A stretch of 8,823 nt of DNA from a bacterium (lineage in GTDB: Bacteria; Bacteroidota; Ignavibacteria; Kapaibacteriales; Kapaibacteriaceae). Position 1 is the first letter of the stretch. Each line of letters begins with the position of its first letter. The position numbers and the translations under genes are program-made. Under the pieces are notes generated by a model that worked only from the letters and a program-made list of their open reading frames with translations, was not told where the DNA came from and did no database searches. The DNA lies in NCBI GenBank assembly GCA_020050895.1, contig JAGVJW010000281.1:1-8823 (forward strand), given 5' to 3'. This document shows, piece after piece, positions 6,050 through 8,823 of this stretch.

Positions 6050-7108
6050 ATGTCATCATTTCAATCAATCAACGATGCACTGAAGACGTTGAGTCGAGAA
6101 GATGATTCTGCTCCGCTCCTTTCAGAAGAAGAAATTCTGACTGCGCTGCGAACGAATACGGTTAGCATCAAACGCCCCAATAATGTTCTGAAATACTCAA
6201 TTCTTTCAATTTCTCTTGCTGCCGCTATGGTGGTAACAGTGCTCTTTTTGCCCCAGCAACAAGACACACACTCCCAACAGCCAACTGCCGATGTTAAACA
6301 TATTATGAATCCTGATTCAAGGTCAGCTTCTTCGGATGAAATGCCAACACCTATGTCAGCTGAAGACCAAATGTTGGATAATGGCACGCCTCAACTTCAG
6401 CCAATTTTAAAGGCGCTTCCTCTTTCAGCAAGCGAGCTTTCTCAATTAGGCTTAGACCATCATACAACGCATTTAACGTACACAGACCAGGGTTTCAGAA
6501 TAACAATCAACACTAACGGGATTTCGGTAAGGGGCTCGCACAACGCCGATGCCACATTTGTGCCTAAGCACGTTACACTGTATCGTCACAATAAGATTTT
6601 TGCCACGTGGTTTGATGCACGATTACGGACTGACGTTGATAGACTCGTAGCAGTTCGAGTACAACTTGTTGATGCGAATAATACTCTGTTCCCATCGGCC
6701 GACGTTGTGCTGTGGTACGAACCAACACCAGAATTTATCGATGCTCTCCCAGTTAGTCTTCGGAAGGGTTTGCTCAATGAGCTTGGTTCCGCGTCCTCTG
6801 CGGATTACACACTTCTTCATGTGCAGAGCGCAGTAATCTCAGAGGGCAGGATATTTCCTAACCCAGCAAATCAGTCTACCGCCACTGTGTCGTTCAAGCT
6901 CGCAAAAGATGGCATTACGTCAGCCGTACTTTACGATGCTCTCGGTAACAAGGTAGTTGATCTCTGGACATCGGTGCATCAATCATCAGGAAATGTTGAA
7001 ATGCCGTTAGCGCATCTCGATATGTACGCAAACGGAATGTACCACGTTGTCATCGAGGTCGAAGGAATTCCCGGTCAGGTTGTTCATCGTCTGCTTATTG
7101 AGCGTTAA
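6050..7108 (+). CDS. Putative anti-sigma-like single-pass membrane protein with a T9SS-type C-terminal domain
   Basis: The 352-residue product has three parts. Residues 1-46 are hydrophilic and acidic then basic, suited to a cytoplasmic sigma-binding tail, although no known anti-sigma motif such as the HxxxCxxC zinc motif is present. Residues 47-67 form one transmembrane helix. The rest is periplasmic: a Ser/Pro/Gln-rich linker (68-115), an unrecognised middle region (116-258), and a C-terminal domain (about 262-352). That last domain reads like a Por/type IX sorting tail: IFPNPANQ (268-275), then AVLYDALGNKVVDL (292-305), YANGMYHVVIE (326-336) and a basic end HRLLIER. The gene starts 2 bases after the sigma factor, so the two are coupled. 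The anti-sigma role is inferred from position and topology only. An uncleaved internal anchor combined with a secretion tail is odd. No function is established. Confidence 0.7.
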   Translation: MSSFQSINDALKTLSREDDSAPLLSEEEILTALRTNTVSIKRPNNVLKYSILSISLAAAMVVTVLFLPQQQDTHSQQPTADVKHIMNPDSRSASSDEMPTPMSAEDQMLDNGTPQLQPILKALPLSASELSQLGLDHHTTHLTYTDQGFRITINTNGISVRGSHNADATFVPKHVTLYRHNKIFATWFDARLRTDVDRLVAVRVQLVDANNTLFPSADVVLWYEPTPEFIDALPVSLRKGLLNELGSASSADYTLLHVQSAVISEGRIFPNPANQSTATVSFKLAKDGITSAVLYDALGNKVVDLWTSVHQSSGNVEMPLAHLDMYANGMYHVVIEVEGIPGQVVHRLLIER

Positions 7109-7122
7109 TCAGGAGTATTACA

Positions 7123-8823
7123 ATGCCATTAATTCTGTTTGTCATGGTTGCTTTCGGATTCTTATTCACAAAAGCAACTTCTCCAACGCAGGCTCAACAG
7201 CCCATTAAGCAACAGCCCACGCGTTTCCCGGGTGTCTTTGTACAGGACTCTACAGGGCAGCCCAAGCCCCTTCACATTCAGTCGTTGTCCGTCGACGTCC
7301 AGGTGCGGGGAACGCTGGCAACAACAACAATGGAGATGAAGGTTTATAATCCACACAATCGCATTCTTGAGGGTGAGTTCTCCTTCCCGATATCCGATGG
7401 GCAATTGGTTTCGCGCTTTGCGTTAGATATCAATGGTCGGTTACGAAATGCAGTAGTTGTTGACAAGTCGAAGGGCCGCGAGACATTTGAGGAAGTTATC
7501 CGGACCAAAATTGATCCGGCATTGTTAGAGATGACTCGCGACAACTCCTTCCGTGCACGCGTCTATCCTATTGGTGCAATGAGCACACGCCGGATTGTAA
7601 TCGCGTTCGAGCAGCAGCTTACGAGAACTGACAACGGTTTTGGTTATGCAATTCCATTTGCGTTCCCCGAAAAAGTAGATTCATTTACATTTCATGCCGA
7701 CGTTGCCGCCTTTGGGTCTCGCCCATCCCTTGCAGGCGACGGCCATGATACAATCCATTTTTCGCACAGGGGCAGAACATTCGTTGCCGACATGAGTGAG
7801 CAGAATATTCTTCTCGACAAGCCATTCATGTTGTCTGTACCAGTGGTATTTAAAAACCATGTTGTATCTGTTAACACCCTCGACAATGAAACCTATTTCG
7901 GTCTCTTTCTAATGCTTGATCCGAAATCGCAGCCTGCTACATTACCCAATAAACTCACGCTGGTGTGGGATGCCTCGTTGTCGGGATTAAAACGAAACCA
8001 TGACAAGGAACAAGAATTCCTTGCAGCAATGTTTCATCGCATTCAAAATGTCAGCGTTGATTTTATTGCATTTGCGAATGCAGTTGTTGATCAGAAATCA
8101 TTCGTTGTGAAAAACGGCGACTGGTCGGCAATAAAGCGAATGATTAAATCAATGATTTACGATGGAGGAACACAACTGGGTATTGCACCATTACGCCAGG
8201 ATGAATCCGACCTTGTTCTCCTGATGAGCGATGGTATATCGACCTTTGGCGAGCATAGGCCGGCACACGGTTCAAGTCCTGTATTCACAGTATCGAGTGG
8301 TATTCAGGCAGATCACGACGTCTTGCGCTTCATCGCACATGAAAGCAATGGAAAATATCTTGATTTAACATCCCGAAGTATTGATGACGCCGTACATGCA
8401 ATGTTTGAAGATCACCTCGCCATTCGTTCAGTGAAGGTTTTGGATGGTACAATTGAAGATGTGCGCCCTTCAGGTACAATCGAAGTGCAAGAAGTAACAA
8501 CGCTTACAGGAAGGCTGAGAAGTCCTTCAGCAACCATCGAAATTCTTACCTCGATTGGAGAAACAATTGTCGGTAAGGAGATTATTTCCATTAACGTAAA
8601 TGAAAACAACGACAGCGGATCTGCGATGGCTCGGTTATGGGCACAACACGAACTGCATAGGCTTAATGGGAATCGGCAAGAAAACGCCGAGGCGATAAGA
8701 AATCTTGGAATGAAATTTGGGATCGTTACGCCGGGAACATCGCTAATTGTTCTCGATAGGTTGCAGGATTACGTCCGTTTCGACATTGAGCCCCCTTCAT
8801 CAGAACCTGATCTTGTACAGCCA
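7123..8823 (+). CDS. Secreted VIT and VWA domain protein (567 residues visible; 3' end beyond window)
   Basis: The frame is open from the ATG at 7123 to the right edge. AGGAG at 7111-7115 gives good spacing. An N-terminal hydrophobic segment (2-16) with TQAQ near residue 24 looks like a Sec signal peptide. A vault/inter-alpha-trypsin (VIT) domain spans about 46-165, with the landmarks VYNPHNRILEGEFSFP, KSKGRETFEE and RARVYPIG. A VWA domain follows at about 275-425 with a plausible metal site: DASLS (283-287, fitting DxSxS), Thr350 in GGT and Asp370 in LMSDG. The segment VTPGTSLIVLDRLQDY (535-550) is characteristic of bacterial VIT/VWA proteins just after the VWA part. It lies 14 bases after the preceding gene, in one operon with the sigma factor. 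It probably acts in the periplasm or at the surface in protein binding; no enzyme activity is evident. Confidence 0.88.
   Translation, partial: MPLILFVMVAFGFLFTKATSPTQAQQPIKQQPTRFPGVFVQDSTGQPKPLHIQSLSVDVQVRGTLATTTMEMKVYNPHNRILEGEFSFPISDGQLVSRFALDINGRLRNAVVVDKSKGRETFEEVIRTKIDPALLEMTRDNSFRARVYPIGAMSTRRIVIAFEQQLTRTDNGFGYAIPFAFPEKVDSFTFHADVAAFGSRPSLAGDGHDTIHFSHRGRTFVADMSEQNILLDKPFMLSVPVVFKNHVVSVNTLDNETYFGLFLMLDPKSQPATLPNKLTLVWDASLSGLKRNHDKEQEFLAAMFHRIQNVSVDFIAFANAVVDQKSFVVKNGDWSAIKRMIKSMIYDGGTQLGIAPLRQDESDLVLLMSDGISTFGEHRPAHGSSPVFTVSSGIQADHDVLRFIAHESNGKYLDLTSRSIDDAVHAMFEDHLAIRSVKVLDGTIEDVRPSGTIEVQEVTTLTGRLRSPSATIEILTSIGETIVGKEIISINVNENNDSGSAMARLWAQHELHRLNGNRQENAEAIRNLGMKFGIVTPGTSLIVLDRLQDYVRFDIEPPSSEPDLVQP

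Noticed and set aside
1..8823. CRISPR array, insertion sequence, phage or integrase signature
   Set aside because: I found no regularly spaced direct repeats, terminal inverted repeats with a transposase, or integrase-like frames. The tRNA-Ser is not followed by an integrase or by a duplicate of its 3' end in this window.

Overview
The window looks like a chromosome segment from the Bacteroidota/Chlorobi/Ignavibacteria/Kapabacteria group. The main reasons are a C-terminal domain closely resembling a type IX secretion (Por) sorting tail, several genes without a clear Shine-Dalgarno sequence, a TTG...TANNTTTG promoter-like element, and a bacterial kynurenine-type pathway. A Kapabacteria- or Ignavibacteria-like lineage is my best guess. 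This is inference from content; no marker here fixes the taxon.

Layout: (1) Positions 1-1702, minus strand: the end of a division cluster, ftsQ then ftsA. ftsA runs off the left edge. (2) Positions 1703-1920: a 218-base AT-rich intergenic stretch with a candidate ftsQA promoter, a dyad and DnaA-box-like 9-mers. (3) Positions 1921-4383: a catabolic module. An atypical short-chain dehydrogenase (minus strand) is divergent from nbaC (3-hydroxyanthranilate 3,4-dioxygenase) and nbaD (aminocarboxymuconate-semialdehyde decarboxylase), which are separated by one base. (4) Positions 4457-4538: tRNA-Ser(UGA). (5) Positions 4605-5378: a lipoprotein of unknown function, followed by a strong rho-independent terminator. 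(6) Positions 5475 to the right edge: a three-gene operon of ECF sigma factor, a single-pass membrane protein in the usual anti-sigma position that carries a T9SS-like C-terminal domain, and a secreted VIT/VWA protein cut off by the window edge.

How the genes work together: FtsQ and FtsA belong to the divisome. NbaC opens the ring of 3-hydroxyanthranilate and NbaD decarboxylates the product. This directs carbon to 2-aminomuconate semialdehyde and degradation rather than to quinolinate and NAD. The SDR probably belongs with this pathway, although its usual catalytic Tyr and Lys are replaced. The sigma factor, membrane protein and VIT/VWA protein look like one envelope-associated regulatory and effector unit. 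Its combination of a putative anti-sigma protein with a secretion-type tail is the least ordinary thing in the window.
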